Shown: positions 34,000-43,888, counted from the stretch's first letter. The stretch: DNA of 64,000 nucleotides from Sphingobacterium thalpophilum (GCF_901482695.1 NZ_LR590484.1:3410001-3474000); one strand, 5' to 3'. Made by a program: numbers and translations. The notes: generated by a model not told the origin, from the sequence alone.

Positions 34000-35787
34000 A
34001 TGAAACAGCAAGAAAGAAGGAAGCATGCACGCCTAAAAGGCATGGGATGGCTATCCATGCAGCAGTGTCTATTGCTGCTGCTCAGCATTTTTGCACTCTC
34101 CTGCAAACGGGAAAATTTAGATTATACCTTTGATTATAGGACTAACCCAGAAGCTGACAAAGCATCCAATGTACGTTTGATCAATTTGTCCGAGAATACA
34201 CAGCTGATTGCCAACGGTGATAGCCTGACCAATTTCTTTGTGCCGCCGCAGCGTCCCGGATATATTCCGCCGGAAGAGCTGACGCCGCCCGGAACCCGTT
34301 ATTTTCCAAAGGACGGGCGCTTGGGACAAAGCTGGGCGGTGCCGCAGCACCTGTTCCGGACCGACGGAACAATCGATTTTAGGGCCACATTCGTACAGAT
34401 ACCCAACCGGATCATAGTCTCGCATGAAGTGGATTTTACTGTCCGCGAAGCCTACGATACGCCGAAAGACTACTACCTGCTGATCAATCACGAACAACGG
34501 GTGCAGCAGCCTGACAAGCTGGTGGAAGTTCCGCGAAGCGTGACTGCGCCGACACGACCGGATCATTTTAAAATCCGCATCATCAATTTCGCGAAGAAAT
34601 TGATGCCTTCAAGCTCCATGGAAGATATCACCGGCGCGATCACGTTGGCTTATGCGGATGGGACGCCCGTTAGCAAGACCACAAGTACCATTGCAGGCGA
34701 CACCTGGTCAGATTATGTTGAACTGCCTTATGGTACGTATCAGTTTAAAGTGCTGACGGCGGATGGCCGGCAGATCCCGGCAGTGGGACATACGTACTAC
34801 AATTATATTGACCGTTTCAATTCGACCATGGAGATGGGAGGGGCAACATTCAGCCGGATGTCGTCGGGGCTGACCTACGCGCCGATACAGACCTTTCAGC
34901 CGGGCGGCATCTACACAATTGTCGTGCATCCCAAAGAATTTACATGGAATACTGGAATTGATGATATCCGTGAGCTGCAAAATGGGTTCCAGATCATCGC
35001 CGATAGCCCCGAACCGATCAACCGCAGTTATGCACAGATACAGGTGGCCAATACCATCCCGGGACAACAGGCTGTATTGGAAGCTAAAGGCCAGAAAACA
35101 GGAGCGACAGCTTATGGAGCAGCATCGGATTATCTACGGGTAGTGGCCGGTGCGCAACAGGTTGTAATAGCGACAACCTCCGGACAAGCCCTGGCCAAAG
35201 CCGATGTGGAACTACAGGCCGGACAAAATTATACGGCATGGCTTTACCAAACGGCGGACAAAAAAATGAGCATTTTATTAGCTGCCAATAATCTGGCTGG
35301 CACAGCTTATACGGGCAAAGAGGGCAATGGTAACAATGCCAGCATAGACCGGATTCGCTCCAGTTACATGTTTAACTTTCGTTTTCTGAATTTCTGTGAG
35401 CAGCTGCCGTTTGCAACCTTCACGAATGGAGAGGGGCGACCTTTCGGTACGCAGGTGATGGACAGCGGTATTAATGTCGCGCCGGCCGTCTTAAATACCC
35501 TGCAACCTTATACCTCCTTGCTATACACCGCTTCAAATGACGCTGGGGGGCCGTATCAGTTTATGGCCTACAGTTCAGATCCAACACGTATTCCCGGCGA
35601 CTGGCTGGAACAGATTCAGCCACTGTCCAGCACGCAGCTTGTTGCCAATCCGGCGCTTTATACGGCCGTGGGCCGCAAAGTTCCGCTGCACGAACCGGGT
35701 GTATATTCGATCGCACTTATCGGCGATCTGAAAAGCAATGCCGCAGCTGACAAAGCCAGGTTTATGGTCGTAAAACATACAAAATAG
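34000..35787 (+). CDS. Surface or periplasmic lipoprotein of unknown function (DUF4397-like region)
   Basis: 595 residues. A basic N-terminus is followed by a lipoprotein signal MQQCLLLLLSIFALSC. The mature part begins with SNVRLINLSENTQLIANGDS, which resembles the first strand of DUF4397-type beta-sandwich domains, with a similar start at FKIRIINFAKKL and again at MFNFRFLNFCEQLPFAT, suggesting three or more tandem Ig-like domains. Asn/Gln/Thr-rich, as expected of an extracellular protein. The gene starts 2 bases after the receptor stop and 7 bases before the next lipoprotein gene, so translation is tightly linked. No enzymatic motif was found. Confidence 0.7.
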   Translation: MKQQERRKHARLKGMGWLSMQQCLLLLLSIFALSCKRENLDYTFDYRTNPEADKASNVRLINLSENTQLIANGDSLTNFFVPPQRPGYIPPEELTPPGTRYFPKDGRLGQSWAVPQHLFRTDGTIDFRATFVQIPNRIIVSHEVDFTVREAYDTPKDYYLLINHEQRVQQPDKLVEVPRSVTAPTRPDHFKIRIINFAKKLMPSSSMEDITGAITLAYADGTPVSKTTSTIAGDTWSDYVELPYGTYQFKVLTADGRQIPAVGHTYYNYIDRFNSTMEMGGATFSRMSSGLTYAPIQTFQPGGIYTIVVHPKEFTWNTGIDDIRELQNGFQIIADSPEPINRSYAQIQVANTIPGQQAVLEAKGQKTGATAYGAASDYLRVVAGAQQVVIATTSGQALAKADVELQAGQNYTAWLYQTADKKMSILLAANNLAGTAYTGKEGNGNNASIDRIRSSYMFNFRFLNFCEQLPFATFTNGEGRPFGTQVMDSGINVAPAVLNTLQPYTSLLYTASNDAGGPYQFMAYSSDPTRIPGDWLEQIQPLSSTQLVANPALYTAVGRKVPLHEPGVYSIALIGDLKSNAAADKARFMVVKHTK

Positions 35788-35794
35788 CATTTTT

Positions 35795-37036
35795 ATGAAA
35801 TACAAGATTTTCAAGAGCCTTCTTGTTGTGGCCTACGCATCAATTTTTGCTGCCGTCATTGCAAGCTGTACAAAAACAGAATACCGTACAGTTGACAACC
35901 CGGCCTATATCCGGGTGTTCAATAACTTGACCTATACCATTACATTGGATAATAAAGAAGAGGCACAGCCCTTTTTCTGTATGTTCATCGATCCCGAATT
36001 TGACGCAACAGGTAAACCCATCGGTGGATTGACGGTAAGCGATTTTCTGGACAAAAGGAATATTTATGCCGCTCCCAATGCTGCCCATGCAGGGCTCAGC
36101 ACCTCCCGCTTCAATCCGGAATATCCGGGTAAGGAGCTGGTTCCGACAGCACCGATATTGAACGGTTTTGATTTGACCAACTGGGCACAGGTGCCGGCAG
36201 GCAGACGTCGTTTTTTATTTATGACACGGCCGATCAGTAATGTCCCTTTCTCGAAGCTGCCGGATGAACAGCAACGTAAGGTTTTCCTCGACACCATTAT
36301 TGATCTTTCCTCCCGTGAGGTGTATACCCTACATGTGCTGCAGAAGGATTTCAAAACAAAGGAAAATGGCCTCTATGTACGGCAGGAAACGTTCCATAAA
36401 CAGGCCTTTTCGGATACCTTGACTTATGTCAATTTCTACAACCTGAGCGCGAAAGGTTTTCAGCAGGCCGAACTGGATCTGAAACTGCCGGTGCCGCTTA
36501 CATCACGTTCGCTGCGTTATGGGCTGCGTGACACGATGAATATTTTCATTACCCATATTCAGCCCAGTGTGAATGCAGCAGGAGCGACCGTGCAGCAGCG
36601 GATTCCGAATTTTAGCTATCAATATGCAGGACAGATGCTGCGCAACGTTGATGTACCGAAAGTGAGCCCCTACTACAGCTTTCCGATCTTTCTACAGGAG
36701 AAAAATAAAGTTTATGCGAATACCTGGCAATATATCCAGTTTTTTGCACCGCCCATCGATCCGCGTACTTCCGGATCCTATCTCGAACCTCCATCGGTAC
36801 CGATCGGCCTGCAGGAACCGGCGGTCAAAGATGGAACCTTTGGCTATATCCTAATGGATCATGCACAGTATGCACCGACGTATTATCTCAACACCTTTTT
36901 TCCGGGACTGACGGTCAACGTCCATTCTGGCAAAGACAATCCCCGGACTTTTGGTGTGGTCAGCAGTATTGAGATCGTTAACGGCAATGCATTTTTAACC
37001 ACGGTACAACGTACCTATCCGCAACCCATTTATTAA
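35795..37036 (+). CDS. Lipoprotein of unknown function, related in layout to its upstream neighbour
   Basis: 413 residues. Lipoprotein signal VAYASIFAAVIASC. The mature N-terminus NPAYIRVFNNLTYTITLDNK has the same 'aYIRVfN-L' opening seen in the preceding protein, and TYVNFYNLSAKGFQQ repeats the pattern later, so it probably has two beta-sandwich domains of the same kind. No catalytic signature. It lies 7 bases after the previous gene and 2 bases before the fasciclin-domain gene, inside the sigma/FecR-headed unit. Confidence 0.65.
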   Translation: MKYKIFKSLLVVAYASIFAAVIASCTKTEYRTVDNPAYIRVFNNLTYTITLDNKEEAQPFFCMFIDPEFDATGKPIGGLTVSDFLDKRNIYAAPNAAHAGLSTSRFNPEYPGKELVPTAPILNGFDLTNWAQVPAGRRRFLFMTRPISNVPFSKLPDEQQRKVFLDTIIDLSSREVYTLHVLQKDFKTKENGLYVRQETFHKQAFSDTLTYVNFYNLSAKGFQQAELDLKLPVPLTSRSLRYGLRDTMNIFITHIQPSVNAAGATVQQRIPNFSYQYAGQMLRNVDVPKVSPYYSFPIFLQEKNKVYANTWQYIQFFAPPIDPRTSGSYLEPPSVPIGLQEPAVKDGTFGYILMDHAQYAPTYYLNTFFPGLTVNVHSGKDNPRTFGVVSSIEIVNGNAFLTTVQRTYPQPIY

Positions 37037-37038
37037 TT

Positions 37039-38199
37039 ATGACACCAGATATGCTAACCATAAATAAGCGAAAAACAGTCCGGCTCAAGGTTCATTGCCC
37101 GGGGTGGGCTGGAGCGAAAGCCATGCGGCTGCTGGCTTTGCTACTGAGCGTGCTTTGTTTTAGTGCATGCAACAATAAAGATCTTGATCTGTATGTCGAG
37201 AGTGACAACTATAGTAATGCTGCAGATTTTATTGGCAACAACTATAACCTCAGCTTGTTTTATGCGGCATTAAAACAGGCTGATTTATTGGATCTATTGA
37301 AGCAGGAAGGACCATATACACTGTTTGCACCCAATAATAAAGCATTCAACGACCTGGGCATTGTCCGCGCCAGTGACTTTGCGGAGATGAACCGGGATAG
37401 CCTAAGGCAGTCCCTGCTCTATCATATCCTGCCCCGGAGGCTGTATACAGGGGATGTTCCCGTCAACACCATCGATAATAAGTATATCAACATGGTGGAT
37501 AAAGAATTGTTTATTGGCTATAAATACGAAAAAGTCTGTACAGAATGTCTGATAACTTCGAATTTATATGTCAACGGCTCTAAATCCGTTGCAACTACAC
37601 AGAATATCGTGCTGGCCAATGGCGTACTGCATATGGTGGACAAGGTCCTAAAATACCATAAGACGGTGCAGGATATTTTAACCGCAGATCCAGCTTACAG
37701 CCTCTTTGTTGCTTTCCTCAAGCGTACAGGTGACTGGGACCGCCTGGCGCAACCGGCCTTTACAACGGTTTTCGCTCCCGATAATGCAGCGTTTGAAAAA
37801 GCAGGCATTACGGCCAGCGATATTGCTGATTTGGATCCCGGTCAGTACGGCAAACGCCTGTCGCGCGTGTACCTGCTGTATAATCACTTCTTTCTTTCGG
37901 ACATGAGTATTTACGGGCAGCTACCTGGCTCTGGCTATTATGGAAGTCCATTTTATCGTGCCCGGATTGTAGGGGATGAACTCTATTATTTCGGCATTTC
38001 TGCCAGTACACCGATGGAACCATTTATCATTCACAGCCAGGCACCTAATCCCAACGGTCCGATCCGGATCAGCAATTTTCAGCCTCCTTACCGGACAGAT
38101 CACAAAGCTGACAATGGAATTGTGCACGGTATCACGAGCCTGCTGGTATTGCCGGAAGAAGCGCTAATCAAGGACAAAACCCATACAGATCAACGATGA
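37039..38199 (+). CDS. Fasciclin (FAS1)-domain lipoprotein, first of three
   Basis: 386 residues from ATG 37039 (ATG 37051 is also possible). After a basic stretch comes the lipoprotein signal MRLLALLLSVLCFSAC. Two FAS1 domains: the first with GPYTLFAPNNKAFNDLG (H1) and VLANGVLHMVDKVLKYH (H2), the second with FTTVFAPDNAAFEKAG and a final DNGIVHGITSLLVLP. FAS1 domains mediate adhesion or ligand binding at surfaces. The first domain contains a Cys pair (KVCTEC). Its stop overlaps the next start by four bases (ATGA), so the two are translationally coupled. Confidence 0.88.
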   Translation: MTPDMLTINKRKTVRLKVHCPGWAGAKAMRLLALLLSVLCFSACNNKDLDLYVESDNYSNAADFIGNNYNLSLFYAALKQADLLDLLKQEGPYTLFAPNNKAFNDLGIVRASDFAEMNRDSLRQSLLYHILPRRLYTGDVPVNTIDNKYINMVDKELFIGYKYEKVCTECLITSNLYVNGSKSVATTQNIVLANGVLHMVDKVLKYHKTVQDILTADPAYSLFVAFLKRTGDWDRLAQPAFTTVFAPDNAAFEKAGITASDIADLDPGQYGKRLSRVYLLYNHFFLSDMSIYGQLPGSGYYGSPFYRARIVGDELYYFGISASTPMEPFIIHSQAPNPNGPIRISNFQPPYRTDHKADNGIVHGITSLLVLPEEALIKDKTHTDQR

Positions 38200-39476
38200 A
38201 AAATAAGTTAAATCTACTTATAATAGGTGTATTATACAGTATATCGGCATTGCTTGCCGCCTGTCATAAAACCGAATTTATGCCCGAACCCGTTGGCGAA
38301 CAGATCCCAGCTCCTACATACCCCGGGCTGCTGGAAGGACTGCCTGCGGAGGCAAGCCTGTTTAAAACGATGTGGCAAAAGGCCGAAATGGACGCTATAC
38401 TAGCCTCTGAACAGCCTCGTGTCAAACTGACTTTCTTGGTCCCCAGCAATGGCGCGCTCGAAAGCGCTGGATATACCGGTGCGAAAATACAGCAGCTGAC
38501 CAAGGACTCTTTGCAGCAGGTGTTGCGCTATCATGTGCTCAACGGTGCAGTCAGCTCCCAGCAGCTCGCTCTGGCGGGGGGTGATCTGACGTTTTTTACC
38601 TTATTGAAGCATCCCAGATTCCTGGACGGTGAGCCCCGCGAGAGCTCATTGGTCAGGACGGTCCCTTATACCTATCGGCAGCAACTAAATATGGACCAGT
38701 CAGATCTGATTGCCGATGGGAAGAAAATCAAAATCGTGAAGGAGCTACCCGTCGCACAGGGACATGCTTTTGTCATTGAAAAAGTCCTCAACGCACCGCA
38801 GCAGCAGATGTATGATTTTTTGGTAAAGGACGGCCGTTTTACCCTATATCTAAAAGCCATGGCGCTTAACAATATCGAATATGCCAATGATTTTATGATG
38901 AACATGTATCCGAGCTTTGCGGTGCCAATACGCTTTATGCTAGACTGGAACTATTATTTTGAAGGTACTTTTCACCATAGTGCGGAGCGGCCAAGGCATA
39001 TCATCCATTGCACCTTGTTTGCGCCGACCGACGAAGCTTTTCACCGTGTGGGCATCTATACGGAGGCGGATCTGCGCGAACTGAATGGGAGAATTGAAAC
39101 GCCGATCTATTACGAACAAAACCAGACGACACCGGTAGATAGCCTGCTAAAGTATCAGTATATCGGCAACGCAAGTATGGATATAGGCTATAACGAAGAT
39201 TATTCCATGTTTGCGCTGGACGTGCAGATAAGCCGTTTTTCTAACAATCCGACCATTTTCTCGCCGATGATGGACGATCGTAAACTAGCTGATTTCAAGG
39301 ATATCGGACACCGTTTTTACCGCTCAGGCAACCGCATACAGGTCGGTCATGAGCACAGCAAGGTGCCGCCGGTGGATATCACTGAAGTAAATATCAATAC
39401 CGTCCAGGGACCGGTCCATGTGGTGGACAGGATCATAGTGCCGGAAGATTTCAGCATGTGGCATAAGAAAAAATAG
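38196..39476 (+). CDS. Fasciclin (FAS1)-domain lipoprotein, second of three
   Basis: 426 residues. Lipoprotein signal ISALLAAC. Two FAS1 domains: LTFLVPSNGALESAGYTGAK (H1) with GHAFVIEKVLNAPQQQ (H2), and CTLFAPTDEAFHRVGIYTEA with GPVHVVDRIIVP. The second domain carries a long insert (about 255-290 and 330-380) rich in aromatic residues (LDWNYYFEGTFHH), so it departs from the simple FAS1 fold. It overlaps the previous gene by four bases. A next FAS1 gene starts 30 bases later. Confidence 0.87.
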   Translation: MKNKLNLLIIGVLYSISALLAACHKTEFMPEPVGEQIPAPTYPGLLEGLPAEASLFKTMWQKAEMDAILASEQPRVKLTFLVPSNGALESAGYTGAKIQQLTKDSLQQVLRYHVLNGAVSSQQLALAGGDLTFFTLLKHPRFLDGEPRESSLVRTVPYTYRQQLNMDQSDLIADGKKIKIVKELPVAQGHAFVIEKVLNAPQQQMYDFLVKDGRFTLYLKAMALNNIEYANDFMMNMYPSFAVPIRFMLDWNYYFEGTFHHSAERPRHIIHCTLFAPTDEAFHRVGIYTEADLRELNGRIETPIYYEQNQTTPVDSLLKYQYIGNASMDIGYNEDYSMFALDVQISRFSNNPTIFSPMMDDRKLADFKDIGHRFYRSGNRIQVGHEHSKVPPVDITEVNINTVQGPVHVVDRIIVPEDFSMWHKKK

Positions 39477-39506
39477 ACGCGAATAGCTTAAACGATCAGA
39501 AAAACA

Positions 39507-40490
39507 ATGAAATCACTACACTATCTATATGTTATCCTCTTTGGATTAGCCCTGGCAAGCTGTTCGAAAGATCCGGAGAATACCGGTACGGTGCCAGAGA
39601 AAAATACCCTGAACGATGTGGTTCGGGACAATTTTGGACTGACCTATCTCGCGACCGCGCTGTATAAGAGCGGTCTAAACAGAACGTTGACGCGGGAAGG
39701 CACCTATACCTTGCTTGCGCCCTCCGATGATGCTTACCGGGCAGCCGGTTATCTGAATCCGGCTGCCCTATATGCCGAGCCGGCAGGTAAGCTCGCCGAG
39801 CAGGGGAATTACCATATCCTGAAGAGCCCCGTACTGTTTACGGGGAAGGACTTAAAAATGAATCAGGAGGAAGAAACACTATTGGGTACCAAAATCTATT
39901 GGAGCCGTGTACTGCGGGGTAAGGATACTTTGACGACCATCAATGGCGGACGGCTCCTACAGGCTGATATCAAAGCGTCCAACGGTGTGATGCAGGTGCT
40001 GGACCGGTTGCTGGCACCCAACCTGCACAGCAACCTCAAGCAGGCATTGGCGGCGGAGGCTGATCTCAGCCTGTTTTATCAGGCCTTAAAGACCGCTGGA
40101 CTATTGGAATCGCTGGGCGGTACCACAAGTTATACGGTATTTGCCCTGACCAATACGGCAATTAAGCAACTGGGGTACGCAGATCTGGAAGCAATAGAGA
40201 AGGCCGATGCCGCTGAACTGCGAAAATTGCTGAGTTATCATATTGCCAAGCAGCGCAAGTTTGCACAAGATTACTTCCTGCTGACGCCCGATGGGACAAC
40301 AACCTATACCGAAACCATGTTGAACGAAAAGACGATCACGATCAACTTGCTTGGTCAGTATAATGTACCCAATAGTTTTACCGGGATTACGCTTCAGGGC
40401 CCCGGCAATTCCTGGCCGATCACGCCCGTGCGTACGGATGTGCTTGCTGGAAACGGAGTCATTCATGTGATTGGCGGGGCGCTCCAATAA
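39507..40490 (+). CDS. Fasciclin (FAS1)-domain lipoprotein, third of three
   Basis: 327 residues. Signal MKSLHYLYVILFGLALASC with the lipobox cysteine at 19. Two FAS1 domains: GTYTLLAPSDDAYRAAG with ASNGVMQVLDRLLAPN, then SYTVFALTNTAIKQLGYADL with GNGVIHVIGGALQ at the very end. It is the shortest and most regular of the three. The second TonB receptor gene starts 44 bases downstream, so the surface lipoproteins lie between two receptors in one unit. Confidence 0.88.
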   Translation: MKSLHYLYVILFGLALASCSKDPENTGTVPEKNTLNDVVRDNFGLTYLATALYKSGLNRTLTREGTYTLLAPSDDAYRAAGYLNPAALYAEPAGKLAEQGNYHILKSPVLFTGKDLKMNQEEETLLGTKIYWSRVLRGKDTLTTINGGRLLQADIKASNGVMQVLDRLLAPNLHSNLKQALAAEADLSLFYQALKTAGLLESLGGTTSYTVFALTNTAIKQLGYADLEAIEKADAAELRKLLSYHIAKQRKFAQDYFLLTPDGTTTYTETMLNEKTITINLLGQYNVPNSFTGITLQGPGNSWPITPVRTDVLAGNGVIHVIGGALQ

Positions 40491-40534
40491 GTGGACAGGC
40501 ATGCAATTAAAAGGTGAATATAAAAACGGTTTAG

Positions 40535-43500
40535 ATGAGAACAATTAACAATACACTATATCGTTGGCTAGTGGTGCTTGCCGCATTATTTTTGCTGCAG
40601 CTGCTACCAACAGACAGTCGGGCCCAGGAGACATCGGGGGCACTGACGGGCCGGGTGCTGGACGGAGCAAAAGCAGCCGTACCGGGTGCATCCATCGAAG
40701 CGGTACATACGCCTTCGGGAACGAAATATACGCTGTCAGCTGATAAAGACGGGCGTTTTACGATCAATAATATGCGGATCGGTGGCCCATATCGTGTCAG
40801 TGCCACAGCTGTCGGTCTACAGTCGGACGTCCGGAATGATATTTTCATCCGTCTGGGGGGAGCACAGGAACTAGAACTCCAGCTGCTCGCTGCTACGCAA
40901 CAGATCGGAGAGGTGCTGGTCAGCGCCCGTGCACGGGGTCAGCGCGCCGACACTTTCGGGGCGGGGCAGAATATTTCGGCCGGACAGATCCGTAATATGC
41001 CGACGGTATCGCGTTCGATTACGGATGTCACACGGCTGACGCCGCAGGGAAGCCGCGACAACAGTTTCGGAGGAACCAACTTCCGGTACAACAACGTCAC
41101 TGTGGACGGGGCGATCAACAACGACGCTATCGGTTTCTCTCCCTCGTTGGGCGGGCAGACGGGTACCTCGGGCATGGCGGGAAGTTCGACACGTACCAAT
41201 CCAATCTCGATCGATGCAATCCAGGACATACAGGTATATCTTGCGCCCTATGATGTCAAGATCGGTAATTTTACAGGCGGATCGGTGAATGCGGTAACCC
41301 GTTCGGGGACGAATAAAGTGGAAGGATCCGTATATGGCTTTGGACGTAATGCAACACTGACGGGAAAAGACCGCGTAGGGACACTGGGAAAGATGAACAG
41401 TGACTTCTACGATTACCAGTCCGGTTTTCGAATCGGTTTTCCGCTCATTAAAAATAAGTTGTTTTTCTTTACCAACGAGGAAGTAACCCGCCGGCAGGAT
41501 CCGACGCAGCTCGTAGTCGGTACGGCAGAGACGGCCCAGATATTGAGTGTGGCGGATGCTGAAAAAATAGCTGCTACTGTCAGAGACCGCTATGGTAGTG
41601 TATTCGATGCGGGCACTGCCGGCAGCTATACCAACTGGAGCAAGTCGGTCAAGTTCTTTAATCGTGTGGACTGGAATATCAATGACAGGCACCAGCTCGC
41701 TGTCCGGAACAACAGCATCCGCAGTTCGGCCACGCATATGGACCGTGATCAGCAGGATTTTCGCTTTTCCAGCATGGCCTTTAAACAGACCAACAACCAG
41801 AGCAGCACCGTGGCAGAACTGAAAAGCCGCTTGTCAAATACGCTGTCTGCCAATGCCGTCATAGGCTATACCGTCGTCAACGACAGCCGTGATCCGCTGT
41901 CTGATCCGACTCTGCCGCAGGTGCAAGTCCAGGGCCGTACCCCCGGAACGACGATTTACATCGGTACAGACCGCGAAGCGAGCATTTTTGACATGCGGCA
42001 GCGTACCTGGGAATTTACGGCCAATCTCACCTGGAATACCGGCAGGCATAAACTGCTGCTGGGTACACACAATGAACTGTACAGCATCCGTTATGGTTTT
42101 GTCAACAGCTGGAATGGGCGCGTCGACTACAACAGCATCGAGGATTTTGTCAGCAATAAGCCTTACAGGGTGCGCGGTAGCTATAACTATGTTGACAACA
42201 CCCGCGGTTATATCCTGGCACATCCCGCGGCAGACTTTAACATCAATATGTACGGTCTGTATGTTCAGGATGAAATCCGTGTACACGACCGCCTGCGTAT
42301 AACGCCGGGTCTACGAGCTGATCTGACGAGCCTGCCGGAGATGCCGCAGCTGAGCGAAAAGGTGAAGAACATCCTCTCCGATCCCAATTTTGGGACGAGC
42401 TATCAGTATACTCCACTTAACCGTCTGCGCAATGATTTTATGAACCGTGTGCAGCTGTCGCCACGGGTGGGATTCCGCTGGGAGGTAACGGAGGACCGTA
42501 GGCTGGGCATGCGCGGTGGCGCTGGGCTGTTTACGGGGAGAATTCCTTTCGCCTGGCTAGCTTATGCGTATTACAATACCGGAAACAGTTACGGCGCTTT
42601 TGACCAACGGGCAGATCAGAAGCCTTTTGCTCCGGGCAGCGATGCGATACGTCCAAGTGAACTTGGGCTGGCAGATTTCATCGCCCAGAATGGTGCTGTT
42701 GTCAATGATCCGAACAGTGGAAAGACACAGGTGGATCTGGTCGACAATGGCTTTACATTGCCACAGGTGCTCCGTGGAAGCCTAGGAATGGACTATGAGG
42801 CAGCTGGTGACTGGAAGTTTACCGTAGAGGGTATCTACACCAAGAATATCAGTGATGTGCTGTTCCAGCAGCTCAATACTCCTGACAATCCACATTGGTA
42901 CGGTTATGACCGGGAGCATAAACAGCCGGTATACAGTGGTACGGTGGATAACCGTTTTTCAAATATTTATCTGCTGAGCAATACCAGCCAGGGATATAAA
43001 TACAGTATTACGGGAACAGTGGTAAAGAAATATAAAACTTTGAATGCGAGTGCGAGCTACACCTACGGAATGTCAAAGGATCTCTCCAATGGGGTCCGAA
43101 ACTCCATGGAATCGAACTGGCAGCTCAACCAGTCGCTGGTACCCAACAATCCGGGGCTGGCCTATAGCAATTTTGATATCCGGCATCGCATCATCGCGAG
43201 CGTGGGGTATGAAAAGCCGTGGCAACGTGCCGGACGCAGCCATGTGACACTGTTCTTTTCAGCACAGTCGGGTTCGCCCTTTACATATGGTATTGTGAAT
43301 AACAGTATTCAGGGACTGCCGCAGCAAGTGTCGCTGGTGTATATACCGACGGTGGAGGAAGCTATTCATTATTTTAAAGATATTGACGGAGGACAGACAG
43401 CGGCGGAGCAGGCAACTGCATTCAATACATTTATTGATGCAAACGCCTATTTGCATGGACGTCGGGGTAATTTTACCGAGCGGAATAAGGCGCGCACTCC

Positions 43501-43810
43501 ATGGAACGTGCAGGCTGACCTGCGTCTGGCGCACGAGCTCCCAGTCAACAAACAGGGGCATGTGCTGACATTTTCGGCAGACTTGGTGAACCTGTCCAAT
43601 CTGCTGTACAAAAAATGGGGACTACAGTACTTTTCACCAAATACGTTTAACTCGACAAGTTCGGTGGGTTTGACGCCGGGTCTGTTTCCTCCACAGCAAA
43701 ATCAAGGAAACTGGCCTGTATTTGAGTTCCGGGATCCGGGGACTCCCTACAGTATAGATTATTTTAATTCGCGTGCTCAGGTACAGCTGGGCTTGCGATA
43801 TTCATTTTAA
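40535..43810 (+). CDS. Oar-like TonB-dependent receptor with carboxypeptidase-regulatory domain
   Basis: 1091 residues. Signal peptide ends near LPTDSRAQE. A carboxypeptidase-regulatory-like domain follows (GALTGRVLDGAKAAVPGASI), then a plug with TVSRSITDVTRLTPQGS and FTGGSVNAVTRSGTNKVEGS, the hallmark of Oar/OmpA-related TonB receptors that export or import large cargo, and a barrel ending QLGLRYSF. No STN domain, so only the first receptor of this unit should signal to FecR. It lies 44 bases after the third FAS1 gene and is followed by a strong terminator, which marks the end of the 15-kb transcription unit. Confidence 0.93.
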   Translation: MRTINNTLYRWLVVLAALFLLQLLPTDSRAQETSGALTGRVLDGAKAAVPGASIEAVHTPSGTKYTLSADKDGRFTINNMRIGGPYRVSATAVGLQSDVRNDIFIRLGGAQELELQLLAATQQIGEVLVSARARGQRADTFGAGQNISAGQIRNMPTVSRSITDVTRLTPQGSRDNSFGGTNFRYNNVTVDGAINNDAIGFSPSLGGQTGTSGMAGSSTRTNPISIDAIQDIQVYLAPYDVKIGNFTGGSVNAVTRSGTNKVEGSVYGFGRNATLTGKDRVGTLGKMNSDFYDYQSGFRIGFPLIKNKLFFFTNEEVTRRQDPTQLVVGTAETAQILSVADAEKIAATVRDRYGSVFDAGTAGSYTNWSKSVKFFNRVDWNINDRHQLAVRNNSIRSSATHMDRDQQDFRFSSMAFKQTNNQSSTVAELKSRLSNTLSANAVIGYTVVNDSRDPLSDPTLPQVQVQGRTPGTTIYIGTDREASIFDMRQRTWEFTANLTWNTGRHKLLLGTHNELYSIRYGFVNSWNGRVDYNSIEDFVSNKPYRVRGSYNYVDNTRGYILAHPAADFNINMYGLYVQDEIRVHDRLRITPGLRADLTSLPEMPQLSEKVKNILSDPNFGTSYQYTPLNRLRNDFMNRVQLSPRVGFRWEVTEDRRLGMRGGAGLFTGRIPFAWLAYAYYNTGNSYGAFDQRADQKPFAPGSDAIRPSELGLADFIAQNGAVVNDPNSGKTQVDLVDNGFTLPQVLRGSLGMDYEAAGDWKFTVEGIYTKNISDVLFQQLNTPDNPHWYGYDREHKQPVYSGTVDNRFSNIYLLSNTSQGYKYSITGTVVKKYKTLNASASYTYGMSKDLSNGVRNSMESNWQLNQSLVPNNPGLAYSNFDIRHRIIASVGYEKPWQRAGRSHVTLFFSAQSGSPFTYGIVNNSIQGLPQQVSLVYIPTVEEAIHYFKDIDGGQTAAEQATAFNTFIDANAYLHGRRGNFTERNKARTPWNVQADLRLAHELPVNKQGHVLTFSADLVNLSNLLYKKWGLQYFSPNTFNSTSSVGLTPGLFPPQQNQGNWPVFEFRDPGTPYSIDYFNSRAQVQLGLRYSF

Positions 43811-43851
43811 GGAAAGAATATCCCGGTTACTCGTCCGCAGATTGGAAAAAC

Positions 43852-43888
43852 AAAAACGGTTAAGTCTATTTCGCTTAACCGTTTTTTG
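43852..43888 (+). terminator. Strong intrinsic terminator of the FAS1/TonB cassette
   Basis: Thirteen-base arms AAAAACGGTTAAG (43852-43864) and CTTAACCGTTTTT (43874-43886), with a further T-rich tail. The A-run on the left would also allow termination in the reverse direction. Confidence 0.88.
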
